Shown piece by piece: positions 52,137-60,662 of a stretch of 64,000 nucleotides of DNA. This stretch comes from Candidatus Rifleibacterium amylolyticum (GTDB taxonomy: Bacteria > Muiribacteriota > Ozemobacteria > Ozemobacterales > Ozemobacteraceae), in the NCBI GenBank assembly GCA_009917695.1, contig JAACJG010000007.1, positions 37,750-101,749 on the forward strand, in the 5' to 3' direction. The translations under genes were made by a program, and so were the position numbers. Under the pieces are notes generated by a model. That model saw nothing but the letters and a program-made list of their open reading frames with translations, searched no databases and had not been told where the DNA came from. Within the stretch, counting starts at the first letter, position 1. Each line of letters starts with the position of its first letter.

Positions 52137-53195
52137 ATGACGGTCAGCCTGAGCAGACTGGTGGCGGACTGTAGATGCCTGGCGATAATAGGTACTGAAA
52201 AAAACGCCGGCAAAACCACAGTGCTCAACCACCTGCTCGCAGCCGACCGCCAGACTGATCTGGCGATAACTTCGATTGGTTACGACGGCGAAGACATCGA
52301 CCAGGTCACCGGAACTGACAAACCGTCCGTATACGTCGGCCGTGGCACACTTGTTGCCACGGCCGTCGATCTACTCGGCCAATGTGACTTTACCCGCGAA
52401 CTTCTTTGTTTTACAGGATTTTACACACCACTCGGCGAGGTCGTTATTGTTCGCGCACTGAGCGATGGCTATGCACTCATCGCCGGTCCATCGACAACCG
52501 GGCAGATGACACGCCTTACCCGCATGCTGCAGGATAAAAAAGCCGGACGTATCATCATCGACGGCGCGGCTGCCCGCAGATCGAGTGCAGCCGTCAGTAC
52601 TGCCGACGGCTGTATATTGGCGACCGGTGCCTCTTACTCACCCGATCCCGATGCCATCGTCGAACACACCGCGCATATTGCCGGAATGCTTACCCTGCCA
52701 GCTGAAGGCAAGGTACCCGAAAGTATTTTACAGGCTCTGCGACTTACAGAAGAAGATAACGACAAAACCTTTGGCGCAGGGCAGGTTATTGACTGCTTTA
52801 TCGTCGACAGCAACAACCAGATTATTGCCAGCGCCAGCAGCCTCGACGACAGCGCGGCTGACCTGATTACCGACCACAAAACGCAACGCATATTTTTTAT
52901 CGGAGCGATAACTGCCCGGCTGATTCAGCGAGTTCTCGAACGCAGCCGCTCGCTGCACGGCCTGAAGCTGATCGCTGCCGATGGCACCAGATTTCTTCTC
53001 AGCCCGGCACAGTGCGCAGAACTCAAAAGACGGGGGGCTGAACTCGCTGTTCTCCGCCCGGTAAACCTGCTTGCAGTCACAGTAAATCCGAAATCACCCG
53101 ATGGATTCAGTCTGGACAGTGCCACTCTCCGCCAGAAGCTTAAAACCGTGCTTTCTGTCGAAGTTTTCGATATAATTGCAGATAATCAGCCATGA
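52137..53195 (+). CDS. kamB: KamB-like P-loop protein of the lysine cluster
   Basis: A 352-residue protein 3 bases after kamA. It has an N-terminal Walker A, GTEKNAGKTT (residues 19-28), and a Rossmann/P-loop-like pattern. The C-terminal half is less clear, with RIIIDGAAARRSS as a possible Walker B region. It matches by position and size the kamB genes in other lysine fermentation clusters, whose role is not established with certainty. A nucleotide-dependent helper or reactivation factor for the B12 aminomutase is a plausible inference. It overlaps kamC by 4 bases. Confidence 0.75.
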   Translation: MTVSLSRLVADCRCLAIIGTEKNAGKTTVLNHLLAADRQTDLAITSIGYDGEDIDQVTGTDKPSVYVGRGTLVATAVDLLGQCDFTRELLCFTGFYTPLGEVVIVRALSDGYALIAGPSTTGQMTRLTRMLQDKKAGRIIIDGAAARRSSAAVSTADGCILATGASYSPDPDAIVEHTAHIAGMLTLPAEGKVPESILQALRLTEEDNDKTFGAGQVIDCFIVDSNNQIIASASSLDDSAADLITDHKTQRIFFIGAITARLIQRVLERSRSLHGLKLIAADGTRFLLSPAQCAELKRRGAELAVLRPVNLLAVTVNPKSPDGFSLDSATLRQKLKTVLSVEVFDIIADNQP

Positions 53196-54661
53196 CCAGT
53201 CTGCAAATATACAAACCTGAGACGTCCGCTACCCAATGGGTTCTTGCCAATCTGAACCTGAGCTCGCCCTATGGGCGCAAAGCCTTAAGAGCTCTGCGAC
53301 CGGCAAATTCACAGCATCGCGGCCTGCTCGAACAAACTTTTGACGAACTCGCCGCGCTGATAGATTTCTGCCGCCGGGAATCTCAGTTTGCACAGCAGGC
53401 TCAGGCTATTTTCCGGCAGTTGCGCAATATTGCCGGATCAGTGCTCAACCTGCAGGAAGAAAGAGTTCCTGACGAGGTCGAACTCTTTGAGATCAAGCTT
53501 TTCGCCATACATTTCTGTAATCTGACGGCTCTGATTAAGGGTTCCAGCCTGAATTTGAGTCTGGTCTTCGACGATCTGCAACCAGTAGTTAAGTTGCTGA
53601 ATCCAGATGAAATGATAATATCGACATTTCACCTGCACGACAGTTATCTGCCTGAACTCAAAGAGATCCGCAACGAAAAGCGTCAACTTGAAAGTCGCAT
53701 TCTCTCGGCAACTGATGCAACAACCAGCGAAATGCTGAGAAAACAGCGCAGCGAAATGGTTCGCTGCGAAAAGGAACTGGAATTTCGGGTAAGAAGCAAT
53801 CTCGGCACTCAGCTGCGCAACTGGCTGCCACAAATGAATCGCAGCATGGAAACGCTCGGCCACTTCGAACTGCTGCTGGCAAAAGCAGATGCTGCACTAC
53901 GCTGGCCGTCATGCCGCCCACAACTGCTTGAAAACGGCGCCGAACTCAAGGCCGTCGACGCAATAAATCCTGAGATTCTTGAGATTCTAAAGGCCCAGAA
54001 CAAGGAATTCACGCCAGTTACACTTGACGTCATCAAAGGAACAACTCTGATAACCGGCGCGAATATGGGCGGCAAAAGCGTCGCTCTGATGACCATCGCC
54101 AGCAATGCCGAGCTGGTCAGACTCGGCTTTTATGCATTCGCCAGCAAATTCAGTATGCCGTTGTTCGATTGCATCTGTCACATCGCCGGCGACGGCCAGG
54201 ATCAGACTTCAGGCCTCAGCAGCTTTGGCGCCGAAGTTATACAGCTCAAGGAACTCTCCGAGCTGACACCGCATGGGTGCGGACTTGCTGTATTCGATGA
54301 GTTTGCGCGCTCGACCAACCCGTATGAGGGTCGTCGCTTCGTTCAGGCTCTCGGTGAGTTTCTACAACAGACCGGCTGGCACGGTATCATTGCCACCCAT
54401 TACGACGGCATCGATCTGCCGGACGCTGCCTGCTACCAGGTGATTGGCCTTAAAAACAAGGGACAGCTCAAACCAGTTTCAGGTGATATGCGCGCCCTTA
54501 TCGACAATCTATGCGCCAGCATGGATTACCGCCTGCGCAAACTCGATGGTCAAAGCGAGGTTCCGCACGATGCTCTGCATATAGCCACCCTGCTCGATGC
54601 CGACCCGCGATTCCTCAAACTACTCAATAAACTATACAGCCACACTGGGAAAAAAGCATGA
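53192..54661 (+). CDS. kamC: KamC-like MutS-type ATPase of the lysine cluster
   Basis: A 489-residue protein whose C-terminal half is a MutS-family ABC ATPase. Its Walker A is GANMGGKS (289-296), followed by a GDGQDQTSGLSSF signature-like loop and Walker B-like LAVFDEFARSTNP. The N-terminal half is helical, as in MutS core/lever regions, but the mismatch-recognition domain is missing. This is not a repair enzyme in context: it lies between kamB and arcA in the lysine operon, overlapping kamB and arcA by 4 bases each. It probably acts with KamB in a metabolic ATPase role. Confidence 0.85.
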   Translation: MTSLQIYKPETSATQWVLANLNLSSPYGRKALRALRPANSQHRGLLEQTFDELAALIDFCRRESQFAQQAQAIFRQLRNIAGSVLNLQEERVPDEVELFEIKLFAIHFCNLTALIKGSSLNLSLVFDDLQPVVKLLNPDEMIISTFHLHDSYLPELKEIRNEKRQLESRILSATDATTSEMLRKQRSEMVRCEKELEFRVRSNLGTQLRNWLPQMNRSMETLGHFELLLAKADAALRWPSCRPQLLENGAELKAVDAINPEILEILKAQNKEFTPVTLDVIKGTTLITGANMGGKSVALMTIASNAELVRLGFYAFASKFSMPLFDCICHIAGDGQDQTSGLSSFGAEVIQLKELSELTPHGCGLAVFDEFARSTNPYEGRRFVQALGEFLQQTGWHGIIATHYDGIDLPDAACYQVIGLKNKGQLKPVSGDMRALIDNLCASMDYRLRKLDGQSEVPHDALHIATLLDADPRFLKLLNKLYSHTGKKA

Positions 54662-55920
54662 ACACAGCTCAGACAAAATTCAATATTTCTGTAACTTCCG
54701 AAATTGGCGAACTCGAAGGCGTGATTCTTCACACACCCGGCCTCGAGATCGAAAACATGACCCCGATGAATGTTGAACGCGCACTCTACAGTGACATTCT
54801 CAATCTTTCGGTCGCCAACTGCGAATACAAGCAACTTCAGGGCGCTCTCGCCCAGGTTGGCGAGGTGTTTCAAATCCGCAGTCTGCTCGAAAGAACTTTG
54901 CAGAACAGCAAGGTAAAGCAGAGTCTTGTCGAAAGAGTATGCGCCAATGAAGCTGCCGGCGAGGTGCAGCAGCGACTGCTCGACATGAACGACAAAGAAC
55001 TGGCCCGCTGTCTCATCGAAGGAGTGCTTTTACAAAAGAACAATCTCAGCCGTTTCCTCAGTCATGAGCGCTATGCTCTCAAACCTCTGCACAATTTTTT
55101 CTTCACCAGAGACTCGGCAATCACCATCGACAATCAGGTTCTCATCGCAAGCATGGCCAACAAGGTGCGCACCCGCGAAGCCATGATCATGGAAGCTATC
55201 TTCGACTTTCATCCGATGTTCGCCACGCGTACTATCAATATTCCTGACAGCAGAGAATTTGCCGGGGCCAGAATCGAAGGCGGCGATGTTCTGGTTGTCG
55301 CCGAAAACGTTCTGGTGATCGGCATCGGCGCGCGCACCACGCCCCAGGCCGTCGATTTCCTTATCGACTATTTCTGCCAGAACGGGCAGAGCAAGCATAT
55401 AATCGTGCAGGAACTGCCGCACCAGCCCGAGTCATTCATTCATCTCGACATGGTGTTCACCCAGCTCGACCGCAATATCTGCATGATTTACGAACCGGTC
55501 GTTCTGCACCCCAACATGTACCGAACCGTTCACATTGCGATTGCCGGTGGAGAAGTCGCCGAGATCAGGGAAGAGCACAACCTGCTGACTGCGCTCGCCA
55601 GGCTTGGCATCGAATTCGAAACCATCAGTTGCGGCGGCAGCGCCGATCTGTGGACGCAGGAACGTGAGCAATGGCACAGTGGCGCCAACTTTTTTGCGAT
55701 CGCGCCGGGCAAAATCATCGGCTATCGCCGCAACATCAACACGATCGAGGAACTCGACCGCAAGGGGTTTACTATCATCGACGCCACTGACGTCGCCGAA
55801 AAAAAAGTCGATCTGAAAAATTATAATCGCTGCGTCATCACCATTGACGGCTCTGAACTGTCGCGAGGCGGTGGCGGTTGCCGCTGCATGACCATGCCGA
55901 TAAGACGCAGGCCGGTCTAG
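54658..55920 (+). CDS. arcA: Arginine deiminase
   Basis: A 420-residue guanidine-modifying enzyme of the arginine deiminase group, with SEIGELEGVILHTPGLEIE at the start. It has FFTRDSAI (catalytic Asp), IEGGDVLV (Glu), HLDMVFTQLD (His and Asp), REQWHSGANFFAIAPG and the active-site Cys in CRCMTMPIRR near the C-terminus. It hydrolyses arginine to citrulline and ammonia. It overlaps kamC by 4 bases, so it belongs to the lysine operon transcript, an unusual position. No arcB, arcC or arginine/ornithine antiporter is in the window. Confidence 0.88.
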   Translation: MNTAQTKFNISVTSEIGELEGVILHTPGLEIENMTPMNVERALYSDILNLSVANCEYKQLQGALAQVGEVFQIRSLLERTLQNSKVKQSLVERVCANEAAGEVQQRLLDMNDKELARCLIEGVLLQKNNLSRFLSHERYALKPLHNFFFTRDSAITIDNQVLIASMANKVRTREAMIMEAIFDFHPMFATRTINIPDSREFAGARIEGGDVLVVAENVLVIGIGARTTPQAVDFLIDYFCQNGQSKHIIVQELPHQPESFIHLDMVFTQLDRNICMIYEPVVLHPNMYRTVHIAIAGGEVAEIREEHNLLTALARLGIEFETISCGGSADLWTQEREQWHSGANFFAIAPGKIIGYRRNINTIEELDRKGFTIIDATDVAEKKVDLKNYNRCVITIDGSELSRGGGGCRCMTMPIRRRPV

Positions 55921-55925
55921 GAGTC

Positions 55926-55953
55926 TTGCGCTAATGCTTTCAGAGAGTATAAT
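55926..55953 (+). promoter_or_regulatory. Promoter of the lipoprotein gene 55988-56974
   Basis: TTGCGC (55926-55931) and a perfect TATAAT (55948-55953) with 16-base spacing, 35 bases upstream of ATG 55988. It starts directly after the arcA stop. Confidence 0.55.
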
Positions 55954-55987
55954 TATCAGATACTCATATTAAAGAGGTACAATACAA

Positions 55988-56974
55988 ATGAAATTAAAGA
56001 CGTTAGCTGCGCTCGTATTAACGTTTTTGCTGATGGCATGTTCTGTTCAGGCCAACAGTTTTGCCGAGTGGGCCGATGAAATAGCGCAGGATCTGCGAAT
56101 CGAGATACTTCAGAACAATTATGCGCGCAGGCTGGTTTTTCCCAAAAAGGATCGCATACCAACCGTTGCGCGGGCCGAAGGCAAAGACACTGTAATCTTC
56201 AGCAATATTCACGACAATAACGAGCTATGGACAGGCCGTTTTCCTGTCAGTCAGCTGAAAAGCGCAGAAATCATGAATATTCCGATTGCACCGGGGGTCT
56301 TTCATTTCGGCACTCTTTTTCATTTCAATGAAGCTGTGACCCTTACCAATCAAAAGGGCGAGCGCAAACAGACCAGAGGACTCCTGATGGGAACCGGGCC
56401 GGAAAAGGATTTCAGCGTTCAGGGCGTGACCGGTTTTCAGCTGATTCAGATGCGCGCCTATTCGATCGAATTCTACGAAAGCAAAGCACCAGTAAAAAAA
56501 GAATATCGACATCTGGTCAACACAAAGAAAGTTGATCTGGGCATGTTCTTTCTCGCGCACGCTGAAGAAACGGCGCGACTTGCAGCAATGACCTATATTC
56601 GCGCTCTCCGGGCCGAAAACCCTGATATTTCAGATCATCTTGTTTTTCAAAAGTATAATGTACTGGGTGCCAACTGTGTTTCGAGTGGCATTCAGAACCT
56701 CGCCCGAGCCATCAGACCGGAGTATCAGAAACCTTTTCTGAAAATGGGCAAAAAAGACATCAGCAAACTCGAATCATTGACTCCGGAAAAGTTCATAAAA
56801 TTGATCAACTCATGGCATCAGGTCAGCATTCAGGCTCTCAGAGGCATAGTTGGCCGCGCACCTGATCAGAAGAAATTCCAGGAGCTCGAAAATTTCCATA
56901 CTGAGCTGCGCCGCACGAATCAGATGTCGTTGCCATGGCGCGCCAAACCACTTATAGACTGGGCCACCAGATAG
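55988..56974 (+). CDS. Lipoprotein of unknown function, possible NlpC/P60-like or DUF4105-like domain
   Basis: A 328-residue protein with a signal ending in LLMAC, so it is probably lipidated at Cys18. A central region contains FLAHAEETARLAAMTYIRAL, and a Cys sits in GANCVSSGIQNLARAI about 40 residues later. That His-then-Cys order recalls circularly permuted NlpC/P60 or DUF4105 proteins, but it is a weak match. It splits the lysine operon between arcA and kamD and has its own promoter. No role in lysine metabolism is evident. Confidence 0.6.
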   Translation: MKLKTLAALVLTFLLMACSVQANSFAEWADEIAQDLRIEILQNNYARRLVFPKKDRIPTVARAEGKDTVIFSNIHDNNELWTGRFPVSQLKSAEIMNIPIAPGVFHFGTLFHFNEAVTLTNQKGERKQTRGLLMGTGPEKDFSVQGVTGFQLIQMRAYSIEFYESKAPVKKEYRHLVNTKKVDLGMFFLAHAEETARLAAMTYIRALRAENPDISDHLVFQKYNVLGANCVSSGIQNLARAIRPEYQKPFLKMGKKDISKLESLTPEKFIKLINSWHQVSIQALRGIVGRAPDQKKFQELENFHTELRRTNQMSLPWRAKPLIDWATR

Positions 56975-57051
56975 AGTTCACAGACTCAAGTCGGCGGCCC
57001 CGCTATAGATGGCGATCTTACAGTCTGTTCATGCCGGCAGCTTTAAAATGG

Positions 57052-57080
57052 CTGCACTTTTGCTGTTTTAGCGTTATAAT
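57052..57080 (+). promoter_or_regulatory. Candidate promoter for kamD-kamE
   Basis: CTGCAC (57052-57057) and TATAAT (57075-57080) with 17-base spacing, about 38 bases upstream of ATG 57118. A GCAGC/GCTGC inverted repeat (57037-57041 / 57051-57055) overlaps the -35 box and may be a terminator of the previous gene or an operator. Confidence 0.45.
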
Positions 57081-57117
57081 TGTGCCACAAAATATTTACA
57101 GCAAGTAAGGGAAGACG

Positions 57118-58677
57118 ATGAAAAGCAAGCTGAATCTTGATTTTGCCACAGTAGACAAAGCCCGGCAGGCCGCTCGTGCCATCGCAGAAGACACGCAAAA
57201 GTTCATTCTGCAGCACACCAGCGTCACCATCGAACGCACCTGCGCCCGACTTCTTGGTATCGACGGTGTCGATGCCTATGAAGTACCGCTACCCAACCTG
57301 ATAGTAGACAGCATTAAAAATGCCGGCGGACTGGGCCTTGGACTGTCGGTCTATCTCGGCAATGCCATGATACAGACCGGCAAGACACCGCAGCAGATCG
57401 CTGAAGCAGTAGCAGCAGGTGAACTCGATATCACCAAACTCAAGATGGCCGATATGTTCGAGATCAGGGCCAAAGTCGATACCGTTGCGCGCCAGACCAT
57501 TGCGCGCATCAAGACCAACCGTGAAAAGCGCGAAGAATATCTTGGCCGTTTCGGTGACAAACAGGGCCCTTACATCTATGTAATCGTCGCCACCGGCAAT
57601 ATTTATGAAGACATAACCCAGGCAAAGGCTGCCGCAGCACAGGGTGCCGACGTCATCGCCGTCATCAGAACAACCGGTCAGAGCCTGCTTGACTTCGTTC
57701 CATACGGTGCCACTACCGAAGGTTTTGGCGGTACCTACGCCACTCAGGAAAACTTCCGGCTGATGCGGGCCGCACTCGACGAAACCTCAGAAAAACTCGG
57801 CCGCTATATTCGCCTGTGCAACTACTGCTCGGGCCTGTGCATGCCCGAAATCGCTGCCATGGGTGCGCTTGAACGTCTCGACATGATGCTCAACGACGCG
57901 CTTTACGGCATACTTTTCCGCGATATCAACATGCAGCGCACCATGATCGACCAGTATTTTTCGCGCATGATCAACGGCTTTGCCGGAGTCATCATCAACA
58001 CAGGTGAAGACAACTATCTGACCACCGCCGACGCGGTCGAAGAAGCCCACACTGTGCTGGCCTCGCAGCTGATCAACGAGCAGTTTGCGCTGATGTCAGG
58101 GGTTCCTGAAGAACAGCAGGGTCTTGGTCACGCTTTCGAAATCACGCCAGATCTCAAGAATGGTTTTCTTTACGAACTAGCTCAGGCGCAGATGGCGCGC
58201 GAAATCTTTCCAAAAGCGCCGCTCAAATATATGCCACCGACCAAGTTCAAGACCGGCAACATTTTCAAAGGCCATGTACAGGACACCCTGTTCAACATGG
58301 TCACCATCATGACCAATCAAAAGGTGCATCTGCTCGGCATGTTGACCGAAGCGATTCACACCCCGCTGATGTCTGACCGCGCCCTGTCGATCGAGAATGC
58401 CAGCTACATTTACCGCACCATGGCCGATCTCGGCGATGAAATTGAATTCAAGTCCGACGGTATTATGGCGAAACGGGCAGATCAGGTGCTGCGCGAAGCC
58501 GCCACCATGCTCGAAGGCATCCGAAAGGACGGCCTGTTCAAAACCCTTGAAATGGGCCGGTTCGCCGGCGTCAAACGCCCGCTGAATGGCGGCAAGGGTC
58601 TCGACGGCGTCGCCACCAAACAGGATGGCTATTTCAACCCGTTCATTGAACTGATGCAGCAGGGAGGTAAAGCATGA
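57118..58677 (+). CDS. kamD: Lysine 5,6-aminomutase alpha subunit
   Basis: The 519-residue TIM-barrel subunit (OraE-type) matches the family length. Markers are KSKLNLDFATVDKARQAARA, GVDAYEVPLPNLIVDSIK, TTGQSLLDFVPYGATTEGFGGT and the LIVHSD-like barrel strands. It carries the substrate and adenosyl radical chemistry, with cobalamin and PLP bound by KamE. The complex moves the epsilon-amino group of beta-lysine to give 3,5-diaminohexanoate. It overlaps kamE by 4 bases. Confidence 0.96.
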   Translation: MKSKLNLDFATVDKARQAARAIAEDTQKFILQHTSVTIERTCARLLGIDGVDAYEVPLPNLIVDSIKNAGGLGLGLSVYLGNAMIQTGKTPQQIAEAVAAGELDITKLKMADMFEIRAKVDTVARQTIARIKTNREKREEYLGRFGDKQGPYIYVIVATGNIYEDITQAKAAAAQGADVIAVIRTTGQSLLDFVPYGATTEGFGGTYATQENFRLMRAALDETSEKLGRYIRLCNYCSGLCMPEIAAMGALERLDMMLNDALYGILFRDINMQRTMIDQYFSRMINGFAGVIINTGEDNYLTTADAVEEAHTVLASQLINEQFALMSGVPEEQQGLGHAFEITPDLKNGFLYELAQAQMAREIFPKAPLKYMPPTKFKTGNIFKGHVQDTLFNMVTIMTNQKVHLLGMLTEAIHTPLMSDRALSIENASYIYRTMADLGDEIEFKSDGIMAKRADQVLREAATMLEGIRKDGLFKTLEMGRFAGVKRPLNGGKGLDGVATKQDGYFNPFIELMQQGGKA

Positions 58678-59462
58678 GCAGCGGATTGTATTCGATGAAA
58701 GCCAGAGATTTCTGTCAGACACTCGATCTCACCAAAGTAAAACCTTATGGCGACACGATGAACGATGGCAAGGTTCAGCTCAGCTTCACTCTGCCGCTGG
58801 CCGCCAATGAGCGCGCCATCGAAGCCGCGCGCCAGCTCGGCGTCAAAATGGGCCTGACCGATGTACTGGTCGCCCATCACGAAGCCCTCGACAATGAATT
58901 CAGCTTCTTCGTAGTTTACGGCAACCTGTCGCATACTGTTGACGTGACGACGATCAAGGTCAGCACCATCGACAGCGATGTCCTCGACATGCACGGCGTC
59001 GATGAATTCATCAAGCAGAACATCGGCCGTAAGCTTGTCGTGGTCGGCGCCAGCACCGGCACTGACGCACACACGGTCGGCATCGATGCCATCATGAATA
59101 TGAAAGGCTACGCCGGCCACTACGGCCTCGAACGTTACGAAATGATCGAGGCTTACAACCTCGGCAGCCAGGTCGCCAACGAAGAATTCGTTAAACGAGC
59201 CACCGAACTCAAGGCAGATGTATTGCTGGTTTCGCAGACCGTTACTCAAAAAGACGTGCATGTTACCAATCTGGTCGAGCTCGTCGAATTGCTGGAAGCT
59301 GCCCGCCTGCGTGACAAGGTGATTCTCATCGCCGGCGGCCCGCGCATCAACAACGACCTGGCAAAAGAACTCGGCTACGACGCCGGTTTCGGCCCGGGCA
59401 AGTTTGCCGAGCACGTCGCCTCGTTCTTCATCGACGAGTTCGTCAAACGCAACAAAAAGTAA
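58674..59462 (+). CDS. kamE: Lysine 5,6-aminomutase beta subunit (B12- and PLP-binding)
   Basis: The 262-residue subunit has the cobalamin-binding DxHxxG motif with His133 (TDAHTVGID), the base-off ligand. Lys144 (NMKGYAGH) is at the exact position of the PLP lysine known from the clostridial enzyme. The Rossmann B12 domain (LLVSQTVTQKDVHVTNL) and the late GG-segment VILIAGGPRI follow. The gene overlaps kamD and ends close to the convergent corA gene. Confidence 0.97.
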   Translation: MSSGLYSMKARDFCQTLDLTKVKPYGDTMNDGKVQLSFTLPLAANERAIEAARQLGVKMGLTDVLVAHHEALDNEFSFFVVYGNLSHTVDVTTIKVSTIDSDVLDMHGVDEFIKQNIGRKLVVVGASTGTDAHTVGIDAIMNMKGYAGHYGLERYEMIEAYNLGSQVANEEFVKRATELKADVLLVSQTVTQKDVHVTNLVELVELLEAARLRDKVILIAGGPRINNDLAKELGYDAGFGPGKFAEHVASFFIDEFVKRNKK

Positions 59463-59468
59463 GCTGTA

Positions 59469-60536
59469 TCACAGCCAGCGGCGGCGGCGAAACCAGGACA
59501 GCATGCCGAGAGCGACGAGAATCATCAGCACCAGTGTGCCATAGTATCCCCATGCCCATTTGAGTTCGGGCATGTTTTCAAAGTTCATGCCGTAGACGCC
59601 GGCAATAAAGGTAAGCGGAATAAATATCGTCGCTATAATCGTCAGCGTGCGCATGATTTCGTTCATGCGCATGCTGATGTTCGATATATAGAGGTCGTAA
59701 ACGCCGATCGACACTTCGCGCAACGTTTCAGACGTTTCGAGAACATGCACGGTGTGGTCGTAAATGTCGCGGAAATAGATACGGCTTTCCGGGCGCAGCA
59801 GAGGCGATTCGGTGCGCAGCAGTGCGGATGCGATTTCGCGCAGAGGCCAGCTGATCTTACGCATATAAAACAACTGCATCTTGAGCTCGTGTACATCACG
59901 CCCTTCGAACTCGTCGGGAGTCTTGAGCAATATAAGTTCAAGTTCTTCAAGCGCTGCCGCAAGAGATTCGAGCACAACGAAATAGTTGTCAATAACCACG
60001 TCGATAAGCGAGAGCGCCAGATAATCTGAAGCCATGCCGCGAACTCGTCCGACATTTTTGCGCAATCGTTCACGAATCGGATCGAAAACGTCGCCGGGCC
60101 GTTCCTGAAAGGTCAACACATAGTTTTCGCCAACGACGAAACTGACCTGCTCACTGGTCAGACGACCATCTTCGCTGATATCGATCATTTTGACGATAAT
60201 CAGCAGATAACTGTCGAATACTTCGAGTTTCGGTCGGTGATCGGGATTGAGAATGTCTTCGACCGACAACGGGTTGATACCATAGGTTTCGGCGGTCTGG
60301 CGCAGCATTTCGACATCACCGAGTCCGAAAAAACACAACCAGCTGATACCTTCGAACTGCTTTATTTCAGCCAGTTCTGCCGGCTCGATGACCTTGCCCT
60401 CAGAGCAGCGCACCTGATCGTAGTTGAAGAACTCGACAACAGTCTGCCCCGACCGGTCAGGCGCAAAATTGACTATGGTTCCCTGCGGGTTGCCGGCCTT
60501 CGATTCCGCGATTCCCTTTTTGACAAAAGGCAGCAT
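59469..60536 (-). CDS. corA: CorA-type magnesium/cobalt transporter
   Basis: A 355-residue CorA family channel. It has a large cytoplasmic funnel domain (about 1-290) and two C-terminal helices (about 295-350). The selectivity motif GMN is in GVYGMNFENMP at the end of the first helix, and a basic tail (FRRRRWL) follows the second. It imports Mg2+ and possibly Co2+. Cobalt uptake next to a B12-dependent aminomutase is interesting but may be chance. It converges on kamE with 6 bases between stops. Confidence 0.95.
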   Translation of the reverse strand: MLPFVKKGIAESKAGNPQGTIVNFAPDRSGQTVVEFFNYDQVRCSEGKVIEPAELAEIKQFEGISWLCFFGLGDVEMLRQTAETYGINPLSVEDILNPDHRPKLEVFDSYLLIIVKMIDISEDGRLTSEQVSFVVGENYVLTFQERPGDVFDPIRERLRKNVGRVRGMASDYLALSLIDVVIDNYFVVLESLAAALEELELILLKTPDEFEGRDVHELKMQLFYMRKISWPLREIASALLRTESPLLRPESRIYFRDIYDHTVHVLETSETLREVSIGVYDLYISNISMRMNEIMRTLTIIATIFIPLTFIAGVYGMNFENMPELKWAWGYYGTLVLMILVALGMLSWFRRRRWL

Positions 60537-60601
60537 ATCTCAACCTCCCGATTCATTCCCGTCATTCTAACACACCACCGCCAGACAAATACGAAAGAGA
60601 A

Positions 60602-60630
60602 TTGGCATTTCGGGTAAAGAGGTTTATAAT
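60602..60630 (+). promoter_or_regulatory. Promoter of the PmtA-like methyltransferase gene
   Basis: TTGGCA (60602-60607) and a perfect TATAAT (60625-60630) with 17-base spacing, 32 bases upstream of the start at 60663, in the divergent gap with corA. Confidence 0.65.
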
Positions 60631-60662
60631 CGTAAAATAAATTTTTACAGGTGGTTGAGTCT

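Noticed and set aside
51243..52232. 329-codon minus-strand frame opposite kamA
   Set aside because: Long antisense shadow of the high-GC kamA gene; kamA has intact radical SAM and PLP motifs.
53192..54661. DNA mismatch repair MutS
   Set aside because: The ATPase is MutS-like, but the mismatch-recognition domain is missing and the gene is embedded in a lysine operon; KamC is the better call.
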